Source: Melanopsichium pennsylvanicum (Eukaryota; Basidiomycota; Ustilaginomycetes; Ustilaginales). Taken from it: a stretch of 64,000 bases of DNA. Of this stretch, positions 40,524-51,135 are shown in pieces; within the stretch, counting starts at the first letter, position 1, and each line of letters starts with the position of its first letter. The translations under genes and the position numbers were made by a program. The stretch spans positions 682,001 through 746,000 of the forward strand of contig OAPG01000005.1 of the NCBI GenBank assembly GCA_900208305.1, in the 5' to 3' direction. The notes beneath the pieces are model-generated. The model did not search any database, was not told where the DNA came from, and saw only the letters and a list, made by a program, of their open reading frames with translations.

Positions 40524-43500
40524 ATGCTTCCGCCTTCGCACTCGACCTTGCGCTTCCCATCACAAACTCCGCCGATTCATCCTCCTGTGCCGAAAAGCAC
40601 GGGCGCTACACCATTAGATGCACGCCGCCGATCCACGCCGGTTTATGCCACATCCTCCTCAGTTTCGGTGCAATCTGACCATCGTCGTGATACCGACCTA
40701 AATATCGACCGCAATGGGAAGATCACGAACCACTTTGAAAACCCGTACTCAGCGGCTTCAGCAGGCTCTCCTGCTGGCCATCCAAGGCAGGATGCGTCAG
40801 CGTCCAACTCCTCTGCCAACGCCAGCGATGCGACGAAATCTGCGACTCCTGTATCGAAATCCGCGCCTCGTCCATCGACAACAACACTCGGCAACTATCA
40901 GCTCGGCGACTGCCTCGGCCGTGGCGCTTTCGGATCGGTATATCGAGGTCTCAACTACATGAACGGCGAGACTGTCGCTGTCAAGCAGGTTCAGCTCGGT
41001 AACATACCAAAGGCTGAGCTTGGTGAGATCATGTCCGAGATTGATCTTCTCAAGAACCTGCGCCATCCCAACATTGTCAAGTATAAAGGCTCCGAAAAGA
41101 CCAAGGACTACCTCTACATCATCTTAGAGTATTGCGAAAATGGATCGCTACACCACATCTGCAAACGCTTCGGAAAATTCCCCGAAGGTCTCGTCAGCGT
41201 CTACATCTCGCAGGTTCTTGACGGCCTCATCTACCTCCACGATCAAGGTGTAATCCATCGGGACATAAAGGGTGCCAACATTCTCACCACCAAGGATGGT
41301 TCCGTAAAGCTTGCCGACTTTGGTGTCGCCACCAAGACAGGCACAATGACCGAGAATGCTGTCGTTGGAAGCCCGTACTGGATGGCTCCCGAGGTCATCG
41401 ATCAGAGCGGTGCCACTACTGCGAGCGATATTTGGAGCGTCGGGTGTGTCGTCGTCGAGCTCCTCGAAGGCAAGCCGCCCTACCATTTTCTTGCGCCTAT
41501 GCCTGCCCTTTTCCGCATTGTACAGGATGACTGTCCGCCCCTGCCCGAAAGTGCTTCGCCAGTCGTCAAAGATTTTCTTCTTCACTGCTTCCAAAAAGAT
41601 GCCAATTTGCGTGTCTCGGCGCGCAAACTTCTCCGACACCCTTGGATGGTGAGCGCTCGTAAGCAGCTGGAGCAGCTAAAGTCAGGCGGCTCGCTCCGAG
41701 TCGGTGGAGGTGCCACCCTCAACACCCCTCACGAAGAAGCTGTCAAAAGCGTGCAGGAATGGAATCAAGCACTCAAGGAGCCACCAAAACAAGCAGTGCA
41801 GCGCTTGCAAGATCCTGAAACGGTGCGAGTACCCATGCAACCTAGTCTTCGCAGGGTCAATGCCATTGCTGCTGAGCTGGGCACCGCAAAACCGTTGGCT
41901 CGTAAAGGAAGACTTCCAAGCCGCCCCACACTGCCCATCGACTTCAGCCCGCCATCAGCACCTCGAAAGCAGACTACACCTGCGGTAGAATCCACGTCCA
42001 AACCTTCGTCCAAGCTAATGAGCTCGGCTCCCCAGAGATCCGGTAGTTCGGAAGGGAACGCTGCACAAACTTCGAACAACAAGCAGCTGCCTTCCGCCAA
42101 CGGCTCTGGCTTCAGAGCACCCTTGGCTGGTGCGGCGCCGGTGACATCTCTCATGGATCATCGCGTCAAGCTAGCAGACCTGCAACAGCCAGAGAGCGCT
42201 GATGACAATTGGGACGACGACTTTGAGGAGGACATTACCACCACCAAGATCGCTGCTCTCGAAAGGACAGGGTCTTCGCAAGGGAAAGACACATCTTCCA
42301 AGACCACTTCAACCTTCGCATCGAACACCATTGAGAAGCAGGAGGGCACCTTCGAATTACCGCCGACCCTGTCGCCCTCCTCGGATAGCCAAGTATTGCC
42401 TTCACTAACGTCACCTCGTCAAGAAGGCTCAGATGCAGATTTTGACATGCGCACTATCAGACCGATGGCTGTCCCACTCTTGCGCAATGTAGCCTCATCG
42501 CCTTCAGTTCGAGAATCAAAAGATTCTGCAATGAATGCGACATCTGTACTGTCCAGCTTCTCGAACGACGACGCCGACGACTATTCGGATCTTGTCGGCG
42601 ATGAACAGGAAGACTTGCTCAACAAGCGCATTCGTGAATTGCAAATGAAGAACAGCGTCGGCAAGCGTCTCTTTCATCCCAATGACCTCACACGCCTCGC
42701 AAGTCCAGGCGACGGTGGGAGAGGCTCGTCCCGGATCAGTAGCGAAGTCGGTCTCGGCTCTCCATCTCGGCCTTCAGATCGCCGCAGGCAAGCTTCGTCT
42801 GAAGCGTTGCGCAGCTCCTTGTCTGCGTCAGGCATGAGACCTTCCTCGAACCCTACAAGCCCTCACGCCACGTTGCGCCTTGAGAAAGACGAGAAGTGGA
42901 AGCAGATGCGCCGTACGCTTGGCAAATACTCGGAGGACCACTATAAAGAAGATTACTCGGACCTTTTTGGCCAAGCCGACGACGGCAGCCACGGCAAGGA
43001 AGACTCGGCCTTCAGCAGTGGCAACACTTTGCAGCTCACCGCCCGCCTTTCCAACCGTTCCTGGATGCGGGATGACGATGGCGACGAGGATGATCCGTTC
43101 GCAGAGATCGATGAAGGCCTCAACGCCGAAGCCGATTTGGAAGCGAATGTAGCCCGGGACCAGCACGCTCGTATGTGCGCTTTTGTCACGGAGCTCGTCG
43201 AGTCGCTCGATACGCATGCCGGTGTTGAAGAGCTGTTGCAGGTGTGCGAAGACATTGACCAGGTGCTGACCGACATGCCCGAGATGAAAGCGCAACTGCT
43301 CGCCTCCCACGGTGCACTGGCCCTCATCCAACTGTTAGAAGCAGCTGCAGACCGCGAACTGGCCATTCGGCTGCTGGGAATCCTCAACCTCATTATCTTT
43401 GAGGATCCTGAAGCTCAGGAGAATCTCTGCCTCATCGGTGCCATTCCCGTGGTCATGACCTTCACCACCAAGAAGTGGACCCACGACCTTCGACTCGAAG

Positions 43501-45635
43501 CTGCCCACTTCGTATTTGCCATGTGCTCCACCTCGCGCCTGACGCTGCAATTTGTGCTTAGTTGCCGTGGTTTACGTACGCTCGTCAATCTGATCGACGA
43601 AGACTACCTCGAGCAGAAAGACCTGGTTTGGATCGGTGTAGGCTGCGTCAGCAGTGTACTTGAGCTCCAGAGTCCAGCCTCGAGGAATGACTTTTGTCGC
43701 ATGCTCGCCCAAGAAGGCCTGCTAGAACCATTGTCTTCGGCCCTCCAAAGCGTTATTGACGATGAAGACGATGAGTACGCCTCTGAGGCTCGTGCCAACA
43801 TCCTCCACATCTTTCTCATCTACTCGCAATCGGACAACTTCCTCAAGAAGCAGGTAGCTACAAGGAGCGTCCTCCGCCGTGTTCTACGCTCGGCCTCGAC
43901 ACTCGATCCTGAGTCATTGACTCTCATACTCAAGATCGTCAAGAATCTTTCCATGTCGCCGACCATCCTCGACGAGATGCAGAATGCGAACACGATCGAG
44001 ATTCTCACGAACATCCTTGAAAAGCATCACAGTGGCCCACATGGCACCGAGACGTCCAACCAGGTGCTCAACACCATGTACAACCTCTGCCGACTGTCCA
44101 AATCGCGACAGGAGGAAGCTGCTCAGGCTGGCATCATCCCACAGCTTCTTCGTGTTGCACGCACCAATTCGCCGCTCCGACAATTCGCGCTCCCTATCTT
44201 GTGTGATTTTGCCCATGCAGGCAAAGCTACGCGCAAGATGTTTTGGCAGCATAGAGGCCTTCACTTTTACCTCAAACTGCTCGAGGATCCATACTGGCAA
44301 GTCTCGGCTTTGGAAAGCATCCTTGTCTGGCTGCAGGACGAGACCGCCAGAGTTGAGGAAGTCCTTCTGCAATCTACATCTATTGAGTCGCTTCTGTGCG
44401 TATTTGCCACCAGCAAAGCCAACTCCTTCGAGAATCTTCTGGAGCCTTTCGTCAAAATGTGCCGATTATCGAGTGGCATCGTTGCGGCCATGGCGCGCAA
44501 TACGCTGTTTGTCAAACGTCTACTCGAAAGGCTTTCGCATCCCAAGGCGGTGGTCAGGCTCAATGTGTTGAGGATCACCAAGATGATCTGCGATCTCAAA
44601 GACGAGGCACGCTCGCCTCTTGTGGAGCAGCTCAACGTCTACGACACGGTCGAAAAGCTCAGTATCAAGGATAACGCCGTGCTGGTCAAAGAGCTCGCGC
44701 GCGACCTTCTCAGTCAGCGCCAGTTGGAACGAGGATCTGCTCGGAATGTCCGGCGGACACTGTCGGACACGCACGTGGGTGAGGCCGTTCGCACACCTGG
44801 TTCTGCTGGATCCAATAGTCCCAGCTCTATCCCGCCTCCGCTTCCGCATGCCGCTCTGGGCCAGCTCGTTGGCATGAGAGCATCAGCTCCGTACCGACGC
44901 AAAATCTCAAACGGTGCCGGCAGCGATGCAAGTGACATGTCGTCTGGCAGCGTAGCCCATTCCATCATCCACGAACGATCCATGTCGTCGTCCAGGATGA
45001 GCTCTTCTTCGTCATCCTCTTCTGGCTCGTCGAAGGCGAGCACTCCTTCAGCAGCACGTAGCGCAGCAATGCGAAACCTTGTAGGTCGTCTTGGACAACC
45101 ACGGCGATCTACTACACCCAATTGCGAGCTGATGAGCAGCAGCCCCGCCAGCTTTCCTTCCAGCCACACCTCACCTCTGATGCCGATGGAGCCAACCCCA
45201 CAAGGTGAGACAGTAAGGCATCGGCAGAACTCGCAACCGCAAGTGGGATCGGAAAGGAGTCGTGTCGACGATTTCTATGAAACAATGTCAACAAGCAGGC
45301 ACAGAGTCGAGGAGAAGACGGGCACAGCACCCCCAAATCAATTCGGGCTGCACAGAGGCATGAGCTCACGTACAAGAAGCATCTCGAACGAGATCAAGAG
45401 GGCAGCTGCGTATGCTAATATGACGAGCGCCAAAGAGACACTGCAGAGGACGCCGTCATTGCATGCGTCGATGGATGCCAGCTCGAGCAGGAATCGGCGA
45501 GAGGACCCAGAGGACAACGGAGATGATGCGGCCGCGATGCAGGCTGTGGATAAGGACATGACCATGCGTCCACCTCCTAGAAGGCCGATTCCGTCCTTAC
45601 CTTCGGACCACCGCTTTTCGCCTGAGGCTTGGTAG
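40524..45635 (+). CDS. Septation-initiation kinase, Cdc7/SepH (MAP3K-epsilon) type
   Basis: The protein has 1,703 residues from the ATG at 40524 (CACAAAATGC context); the frame opens earlier but only from a GTG. The kinase domain is at about residues 124-378, with glycine loop GRGAFGSVYRG, VAVKQV lysine, catalytic HRDIKGAN, DFG in LADFGVATKTG and MAPEV. The sequence GSPYWMAPEVIDQSGATTASDIWS is typical of the Cdc7p/SepH/MAP3K-epsilon group. A disordered Ser/Pro-rich region follows, then a helical armadillo-like region (about 880-1400; LAREL, LRLEAAHFVFAM, VLNTMYNLCRLSKS), as in SepH and plant MAP3K-epsilon. Family members act in the septation initiation network at spindle poles, downstream of a small GTPase. 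In smuts the pathway would control cell separation and septum formation. Confidence 0.9.
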   Translation: MLPPSHSTLRFPSQTPPIHPPVPKSTGATPLDARRRSTPVYATSSSVSVQSDHRRDTDLNIDRNGKITNHFENPYSAASAGSPAGHPRQDASASNSSANASDATKSATPVSKSAPRPSTTTLGNYQLGDCLGRGAFGSVYRGLNYMNGETVAVKQVQLGNIPKAELGEIMSEIDLLKNLRHPNIVKYKGSEKTKDYLYIILEYCENGSLHHICKRFGKFPEGLVSVYISQVLDGLIYLHDQGVIHRDIKGANILTTKDGSVKLADFGVATKTGTMTENAVVGSPYWMAPEVIDQSGATTASDIWSVGCVVVELLEGKPPYHFLAPMPALFRIVQDDCPPLPESASPVVKDFLLHCFQKDANLRVSARKLLRHPWMVSARKQLEQLKSGGSLRVGGGATLNTPHEEAVKSVQEWNQALKEPPKQAVQRLQDPETVRVPMQPSLRRVNAIAAELGTAKPLARKGRLPSRPTLPIDFSPPSAPRKQTTPAVESTSKPSSKLMSSAPQRSGSSEGNAAQTSNNKQLPSANGSGFRAPLAGAAPVTSLMDHRVKLADLQQPESADDNWDDDFEEDITTTKIAALERTGSSQGKDTSSKTTSTFASNTIEKQEGTFELPPTLSPSSDSQVLPSLTSPRQEGSDADFDMRTIRPMAVPLLRNVASSPSVRESKDSAMNATSVLSSFSNDDADDYSDLVGDEQEDLLNKRIRELQMKNSVGKRLFHPNDLTRLASPGDGGRGSSRISSEVGLGSPSRPSDRRRQASSEALRSSLSASGMRPSSNPTSPHATLRLEKDEKWKQMRRTLGKYSEDHYKEDYSDLFGQADDGSHGKEDSAFSSGNTLQLTARLSNRSWMRDDDGDEDDPFAEIDEGLNAEADLEANVARDQHARMCAFVTELVESLDTHAGVEELLQVCEDIDQVLTDMPEMKAQLLASHGALALIQLLEAAADRELAIRLLGILNLIIFEDPEAQENLCLIGAIPVVMTFTTKKWTHDLRLEAAHFVFAMCSTSRLTLQFVLSCRGLRTLVNLIDEDYLEQKDLVWIGVGCVSSVLELQSPASRNDFCRMLAQEGLLEPLSSALQSVIDDEDDEYASEARANILHIFLIYSQSDNFLKKQVATRSVLRRVLRSASTLDPESLTLILKIVKNLSMSPTILDEMQNANTIEILTNILEKHHSGPHGTETSNQVLNTMYNLCRLSKSRQEEAAQAGIIPQLLRVARTNSPLRQFALPILCDFAHAGKATRKMFWQHRGLHFYLKLLEDPYWQVSALESILVWLQDETARVEEVLLQSTSIESLLCVFATSKANSFENLLEPFVKMCRLSSGIVAAMARNTLFVKRLLERLSHPKAVVRLNVLRITKMICDLKDEARSPLVEQLNVYDTVEKLSIKDNAVLVKELARDLLSQRQLERGSARNVRRTLSDTHVGEAVRTPGSAGSNSPSSIPPPLPHAALGQLVGMRASAPYRRKISNGAGSDASDMSSGSVAHSIIHERSMSSSRMSSSSSSSSGSSKASTPSAARSAAMRNLVGRLGQPRRSTTPNCELMSSSPASFPSSHTSPLMPMEPTPQGETVRHRQNSQPQVGSERSRVDDFYETMSTSRHRVEEKTGTAPPNQFGLHRGMSSRTRSISNEIKRAAAYANMTSAKETLQRTPSLHASMDASSSRNRREDPEDNGDDAAAMQAVDKDMTMRPPPRRPIPSLPSDHRFSPEAW

Positions 45636-45770
45636 ACTTTTTTCAGACTGGGTTCTGTGCAGACACTCACATCTCAAAGCATGCACTTGTTCTGTGATGA
45701 TGAACAGCATTTCATTGTTTAATGACGATATATGAGCATCACAAACGAGGTCGTGCCAACGTGGGTGCGT

Positions 45771-46811
45771 TCAGTGGTGATAGAGAGGAGCGTTAGGCTT
45801 GACAATCTCCCATGCCTCATCCACTTTGTTCACCACATCCTCTGGCAAAGGTCCCTTCTCGAAATCCTTTAGATTTCCTTCAATGTGGTTCTTGGAACTG
45901 GCACCAATGATGACTGCATCACCCTTCTCCTTCTTGAGCTGGGAGTGATGCATCAGCCACCTGAGTGCCACTTCTGCCAGTGTCAAGCCATGTTTCTCCG
46001 CAGCCGGACGGATGAGGTCGAGTGCTTGGAAGTAGTGATCGTTCCAATACCGCTTTCGATACATTTGACCTTGAGCTCGTTCCGGGTCGAATCTGGAGCC
46101 TGCTTCAGGGTTCGACTCTTGTTTTAGAGCACCTGTGAACAGGCCACCTCCCAGTGGGTTGTATGCGTAGTAGGAAATGTTGGCTTTGGACAACACCGGG
46201 AAAAGTTCCGGTTCTGCTGTGCGGGTGATGGCATTGTACAAGCCTTGGTAGACCGATGGTTTGACAAAGTTGTTCTTGTCTGCAATGGAAAGAATGGATT
46301 CCACTTCGTCTGCGCGATAGTTGCTGATGCCGAAGCGCTTAAATTTCCCTGCCTGGTATGCTTCGTTGACTGCTGCGAGAGTTTCTTCAAGATCCACTTC
46401 GCGGTCGGGAGAGTGAAGATAGAACAAGTCAAAGCTGTCTGTTCCAAGAGCTTTCAGGCTGTCTTCGATACAACGATGAATGTCGGCAGGCTTGAACGTG
46501 TACTTGTTCTTGGCCGGGAAGTTGGGGTTCCTGGAACTGGGGAAACACTTTGTTGCAATCTGGAAGTTGTGCGAGGAAGAAGGAGTAGTGTAGCCAAGCT
46601 GACGGAGGTACTCTTCAGAGCTGCCCAAGCCATACATTCGGGCAGTGTCGAGTTCCTTGTGGCCATGAGAGGCAAAGATGTTAAGGATAGTTCGACAGTC
46701 ATCAAGGTCGTGGACTCGTGACTGTTCAGCGCCTGGGACGCCGAAGGTCATACAGCCAAAGACGACCTTGATGTTCGTTTTTGGCTGCGAAGCGTTTGCA
46801 GTGGACGACAT
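45771..46811 (-). CDS. Aldo-keto reductase (AKR7-like)
   Basis: The protein has 346 residues from the ATG at 46809-46811; a longer frame of 19 codons upstream is unlikely. The AKR catalytic tetrad is visible: Asp and Tyr in ELDTARMYG, Lys in QIATKCFP, and His in LFYLHSPD. The pattern VVFGCMTFG, SLKALGTDSFDLFYLH, GKFKRFGISNYRADEVESI and YYAYNPLGGGLFTG places it with AKR7-type aldehyde reductases. These are NADPH-dependent cytosolic enzymes that reduce reactive aldehydes and dicarbonyls. A TATATA motif (minus strand, 46871-46876) lies about 60 bp upstream. The gene is convergent with the kinase gene, with stop codons 136 bp apart. Confidence 0.9.
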   Translation of the reverse strand: MSSTANASQPKTNIKVVFGCMTFGVPGAEQSRVHDLDDCRTILNIFASHGHKELDTARMYGLGSSEEYLRQLGYTTPSSSHNFQIATKCFPSSRNPNFPAKNKYTFKPADIHRCIEDSLKALGTDSFDLFYLHSPDREVDLEETLAAVNEAYQAGKFKRFGISNYRADEVESILSIADKNNFVKPSVYQGLYNAITRTAEPELFPVLSKANISYYAYNPLGGGLFTGALKQESNPEAGSRFDPERAQGQMYRKRYWNDHYFQALDLIRPAAEKHGLTLAEVALRWLMHHSQLKKEKGDAVIIGASSKNHIEGNLKDFEKGPLPEDVVNKVDEAWEIVKPNAPLYHH

Positions 46812-47305
46812 TTCGAAGTAATGCTGTAGAAATTGAAGAAAGGAATGGCGGGCGGGGAGGTATGACACTCTATATATGACCCTGTGAACATATAGTGGGT
46901 GTGATGGTGGAGGTGGAGAAGGAGCTCATCATTGCCGTGGAGGTGGACTTGGAGAGTCTGAAGGAGTTAAATGCCGGCGGAAACTCGCTCCGTGGAGATT
47001 GTTTAACTTACCGCACATTCGACGGTGGCCCGCCCGCTCGGCTCTGCATCGACAAGTTATGGAGGAAAAGCTTGCAATCTCTTTTTTTTTCATTTTTTTT
47101 TTAAATAAAGCTAGTCGGTCTAACAGACAGGGCTTATATTGCTTATACAATGATGACTGTATGAAATGTCCTCCACCTCAGAATTTTGGTCAAGGGTGCA
47201 ACACCAAACAAGCTTCTCCTGCTCATCCAGCCTGACCTACAACAACTGCAAAACTATCTCGTGAATGTTCAGACATCGACGAGAAGCACATCGTCCTTCC
47301 ACCTC
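46812..47305. other. Divergent promoter region: aldo-keto reductase / elp4
   Basis: Includes a TATATA element near the reductase gene (46871-46876) and two T runs at about 47079-47102. Chance open frames extend from both genes into the spacer. Confidence 0.5.
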
Positions 47306-49192
47306 ATGTCTTCCTTCAAAAGGCGGGTCAATCCTGCCTCGGGCTCCTCGCTGACACTCCTACCCATAGGTGTGAAGCCATCCTCGTTTTCCTCGCCCGT
47401 TCCTCTCATTTCGACAGGCATTCCCGCTCTTGACGATCTTCTGTCCGGCGGCGGCTTATCTTCCGGCTCAGACCTTCTCATCATCCCCGCAACCGGTTCA
47501 GCAGCACAGTCGGCAGCTCAGATTGGCGCATCGAGCTCAACACCCGCCACATCAGTCGAGACAGACCATGCTACACGAGCGGCTGCAGAACCTTACGTGG
47601 ACCTCTTGCTGGGCTATTCTATCGCGCAAGGTATCGCATCTGGCCACAGCAACGTGGTGATCGGACAAGATGCTGATGGGCTCGTCAGAAATTTGATGGC
47701 CAGGGCTGGGAACTTGGACGAGAAACTAGTAGCACAGCTAGGCCCAAAGACCATGCCACCTCACAATCCTGAGGACGAGCTGACAGGGCCGTCACATTGT
47801 CTAAACACCGTCACTGACGAGGACGATGCGGAGAACTCGGAACTAAAGGCTACCCCTGAGGCTACTGAGCCGACAGGAACTGATGCACAGCGCGAAAGAG
47901 AGATGAAGATCGCATGGCGTTACCACAACATGAAGCAATTCAACACGACCGTCAACGAGCCTAATTCGAGCTCAAGCTCCGAACCCACACCTTTCTGTCA
48001 GACTTTCGATCTCAGCAAACGTATAGACTCGGGGATCATTCAACATGCCACGGAGCGAGGCAAGCTTCAGACCTTAGACATTGCAGCAGCAGCATCTGGG
48101 TCGCACGGCGTAAATTCTTACGAGATTGCATTCGAGCAGATCGAGGCTGCTGTTCAACGCTGTCGTCGTGAAGCCACTACATCAGCTGTACCTCCAGTGC
48201 TGCGTATTGCGATCCGCGCTCTGGGCTCTCCTGCATGGACCGTGAATCGAGGCCAGACTCATCACGCAGAAGTGATCCGCTTCTTGCACCGCCTGAAGCG
48301 CCTCCTAAGATCCCTATCCCTGATCGACTCCGCAACATCGCCATCCTCCCCACGAACCGCAGCGATGCCTTCGATGGCAGTGATAGGCATCTCGTCTTTT
48401 CTTCTGTCCCATCAATCCTCCGCTCTCAACGCAAACCCAGTCAATCTGCCTCACCGAATGGTACACAGCGTTGACTCGGCAGTATCCTTGAGCGCCTTCG
48501 CCTCATCCCCTGCGCTACGCAATGCATTCACTGCATACACTGGTGCATTCAAGGTGCTGAAGACGCCAGCGATCGGTACCTTGACCAACCCTAGCATAAG
48601 ATCAAGCGTGCTGAGAGGTATGGGTACGGGAGCAGGGGCAGGCGCGGGTGGTGGGAAGGGCGGGGGGGGCGAAGGTGGAGCGGGCGGTGGAGAAAACAAT
48701 TTGGCTTTCAAGGTGAGGCGGAAGAGATTGGTAATCGAGACATTGCACTTAGATGTGGAAGGTGGCGTTAGCGAGCGACGAACGAAGCCGCCAAAGAATA
48801 CGGAAGAGGTGGAGAAGAAGTCGACACACGTTACAAAGACAGCAGCAACGACAGCAGAGTCTGTTGCCGAGCAGATCGCAGCTTCAAGCAGCAGAAACGC
48901 ATCTTCCTTTGTTTGCACACGGCCAGCCTCAGATGCCAATACTACAAATGCAGGTGTGGGTGCGGAAGGCAAGCCAGGATTCCGGAATTTCAGCGGCTTG
49001 TCGTCGCTCCGTCAACGAGGCTTGGCCGCCGCTGCTGCAGCAAGCGGACAGGGAAGCACACCTTCGCAGAAAGAGTATTCCGTCGAGGTGGAAACGGCAA
49101 CGCATAAGCACTCGCATTCTAATGCTCGGCCAAAACGAGCTGCACCTGCGAATAGAGTAGCTAACACTCGTGCCGAGGATCTGGAATTTTGA
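47306..49192 (+). CDS. elp4: Elongator subunit Elp4
   Basis: The protein has 628 residues from the ATG at 47306 (MSSFKRRV); the frame is open upstream without homology. The N-terminus VPLISTGIPALDDLLSGGGLSSGSDLLI is the RecA-like start of the PAXNEB/Elp4 family. Later blocks AWRYHNMKQFNTT, FCQTFDLSKRID, VLRIAIRALGSPAW and SSFLLSHQSSALNANP belong to the same fold. Elp4 forms a hexameric ring with Elp5 and Elp6 that supports wobble-uridine tRNA modification by Elongator. The protein is longer than yeast Elp4 because of inserts, notably an acidic loop (about 185-230) and a Gly-rich stretch (nucleotides 48620-48695). The C-terminal tail is low complexity. Confidence 0.88.
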   Translation: MSSFKRRVNPASGSSLTLLPIGVKPSSFSSPVPLISTGIPALDDLLSGGGLSSGSDLLIIPATGSAAQSAAQIGASSSTPATSVETDHATRAAAEPYVDLLLGYSIAQGIASGHSNVVIGQDADGLVRNLMARAGNLDEKLVAQLGPKTMPPHNPEDELTGPSHCLNTVTDEDDAENSELKATPEATEPTGTDAQREREMKIAWRYHNMKQFNTTVNEPNSSSSSEPTPFCQTFDLSKRIDSGIIQHATERGKLQTLDIAAAASGSHGVNSYEIAFEQIEAAVQRCRREATTSAVPPVLRIAIRALGSPAWTVNRGQTHHAEVIRFLHRLKRLLRSLSLIDSATSPSSPRTAAMPSMAVIGISSFLLSHQSSALNANPVNLPHRMVHSVDSAVSLSAFASSPALRNAFTAYTGAFKVLKTPAIGTLTNPSIRSSVLRGMGTGAGAGAGGGKGGGGEGGAGGGENNLAFKVRRKRLVIETLHLDVEGGVSERRTKPPKNTEEVEKKSTHVTKTAATTAESVAEQIAASSSRNASSFVCTRPASDANTTNAGVGAEGKPGFRNFSGLSSLRQRGLAAAAAASGQGSTPSQKEYSVEVETATHKHSHSNARPKRAAPANRVANTRAEDLEF

Positions 49193-49688
49193 CCTCATTA
49201 GATTATTTGCTATACGATGCGCTTCTGTCTACGTGTCAATCACAATATTTATCGTGAGTGGTCATATGCATTCCAGAGTGGAAAGTGGAATGTTTGGATG
49301 CTGTGAGTTTGTAAGTGTGAGGCTGTCCACATCCAGTCGGTGAGCGTCTTACCTCGATATGTTAAGCAAAGTAACGCCGAATGGATTTGATGAAATCGAC
49401 ATCGAGTCATTTCTGTAAAACGGGGCCAGGCGCCCCTTTTCCATAGCGCCCCTTCCCAGGACTTATTCAACTTATACAAAGAGTGGATACTCGAATCGTC
49501 TCAGGGAGTGTGCTCAATTAGCCATGATCATCATTTCTACAAAACATTCACGACGACTCTGAGATTATTCCTCAAGAGACTCAGAGGAAGGAATCGCAGT
49601 CACAGTTTACATGCATAGTCGAGAGCAAAAGAGGAATTTTTGGGTACAATGAAAAATGTTACAGAATAATACAGTGCGGGCTTAAAGC
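49193..49688. other. Convergent 3' flanks of elp4 and the ferritin-like gene
   Basis: About 500 bp between two convergent stop codons. It probably holds the two 3' UTRs. I see no RNA gene, repeat or coding signal in it. Confidence 0.4.
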
Positions 49689-51068
49689 CTAGTTAGCGGT
49701 AGAGGTGGGGAGGTTGGCACTACCGGCGCTGGCGATGGAGGAAGCCAAGCTCTGAGTGCCTGTAGAGCTTGCACTGAAGGCGGTGTCAGTGCTAACGATA
49801 GAGTCGGAGCCGCTCGCGGTGGCGGTGGCAGTAGCCTCGGCGCTGCTCATTGAATCGGTGGGGCCTGCACCACCAGCAACGCTGTCAGTTGCAGTGGAAG
49901 AAGTGCCGTTCGAGGTCATGCTAGCTGATGACGAAGAAGAAGAGCTAGTAGCAGTGGCCTCGGGCGCCTGCGGAAGGGGGACGTTAACATATCCGACAGC
50001 GGGACCAGCAAGGGTGTTGTCGTCGGTGACGGCGTTGTTCGACGAAGTGACGACGGCATACATCTGACCACCGGTGAGGTTGGATGGAAGGGTCACCTGC
50101 GAAGTGCCGTTGATGGAGCCGTCAAGGGAAACGAACTGGGGACCAGTGACACCCTGAATGATGGCGAGGTATGTGTTACCGCCGTTCGTGGAGGTGCTGT
50201 TCGACGAAGTCGAGTTGCTCGAATCATAGGAGACAGTGACCTGCTGACCGGGGTTGAAGGATCCATTAGCGGCACCGCCGGAAAGAGAAAGAGTGGGGAA
50301 GGCCTGGAGAGGGAGGCTCTCAGGGCAGGACTCAATGAAGGGAGCAGCGAGCGAGTAGACCTGCTTAAAGTCGAGAGGGGTGGCAAAGGGAGAGGGAATG
50401 GAGTTGCCGCCATCGTTCGTCTGAGCGATCAAATAGCTCTGATGCTGACCCTCGACGAGTAAGATACTTCCAGCCTGTTCGACGGCATCTTTGCTGGTGA
50501 TATTCTGAGCCGCGCCAAGATAGGCCGAAACACCCACTCCCTCGAGGATACGAGCCGTAGTGAGGAAGCTCTCGACATCAGTAACGGAAGAGAAGTTGTA
50601 GGTACAGGCGGAGACAGACTGATTACCGAGTGCTGTGGTGAGGAAATCAACGTGGGCAGCCTCGTCGCGTCCAATCGAGTAGATGTGGTCACGGACAGAG
50701 GCGTTGTAACCCGCATTCTCAAAGTCTTGAGTCGAAAGCTTGCCGAGAGATTGATTGTAGAAGGTGGCCTCGAGATGTTCGAGGGTGAGAGCGTACTGCA
50801 GGATCTGAGTGTCGTTGAACTGCTGGTTGGATCCGGAGGTGGAGTTGCCTGCAGAAGACGTGGAGGTAGCAGTGCTTGCACTGCTGGTAGAGGTGGCGCT
50901 AGCGCTGTCAACCGAGCTGGAGCTTGAAAGCATCGAAGACGCAGCCGAAACTGCAGATGGTGTGGGGAGACCGTCCGAGGACGAGCTCATCTGTCGCTTC
51001 AACAGGGGCGAGGCCGTGGCAGACGAAGCTGCAGCGAGGGCGAGAACGAAAGATGGACTAAGCTTCAT
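49689..51068 (-). CDS. Secreted ferritin-like domain protein (Rds1-like)
   Basis: The 459-residue protein has a signal peptide (KLSPSFVLALAAASSATA, likely cut near residue 19-25, with a KR before QMSS suggesting Kex2 processing). A Ser/Ala/Thr-rich stretch follows, then a ferritin-like four-helix domain (about 88-245). Metal-ligand-type residues are present: Glu in LEHLEATFYN, E-x-x-H in GRDEAAHVDF, Glu in RILEGVGVSA and E-x-x-H in LVEGQHQSYL. A beta-rich segment and a long Ser/Thr/Ala tail complete the protein; the tail ends without a hydrophobic GPI signal. The pattern is that of fungal Rds1-type stress proteins of unknown biochemical role. Expression may be strong, since a good TATA element lies upstream. 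Confidence 0.85.
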   Translation of the reverse strand: MKLSPSFVLALAAASSATASPLLKRQMSSSSDGLPTPSAVSAASSMLSSSSSVDSASATSTSSASTATSTSSAGNSTSGSNQQFNDTQILQYALTLEHLEATFYNQSLGKLSTQDFENAGYNASVRDHIYSIGRDEAAHVDFLTTALGNQSVSACTYNFSSVTDVESFLTTARILEGVGVSAYLGAAQNITSKDAVEQAGSILLVEGQHQSYLIAQTNDGGNSIPSPFATPLDFKQVYSLAAPFIESCPESLPLQAFPTLSLSGGAANGSFNPGQQVTVSYDSSNSTSSNSTSTNGGNTYLAIIQGVTGPQFVSLDGSINGTSQVTLPSNLTGGQMYAVVTSSNNAVTDDNTLAGPAVGYVNVPLPQAPEATATSSSSSSSASMTSNGTSSTATDSVAGGAGPTDSMSSAEATATATASGSDSIVSTDTAFSASSTGTQSLASSIASAGSANLPTSTAN

Positions 51069-51127
51069 GTTGAATATGGTTATTGGTACGTTGCCGAAAA
51101 GACATTAATTGCTTGAAAGCGTTGTTG

Positions 51128-51135
51128 TTTATATA
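51128..51135 (-). promoter_or_regulatory. TATA box of the ferritin-like gene
   Basis: On the minus strand TATATAAA lies about 60 bp upstream of the start codon at 51068, within GGAGTATATAAACAAC. This is a close match to a canonical TATA element. Confidence 0.6.
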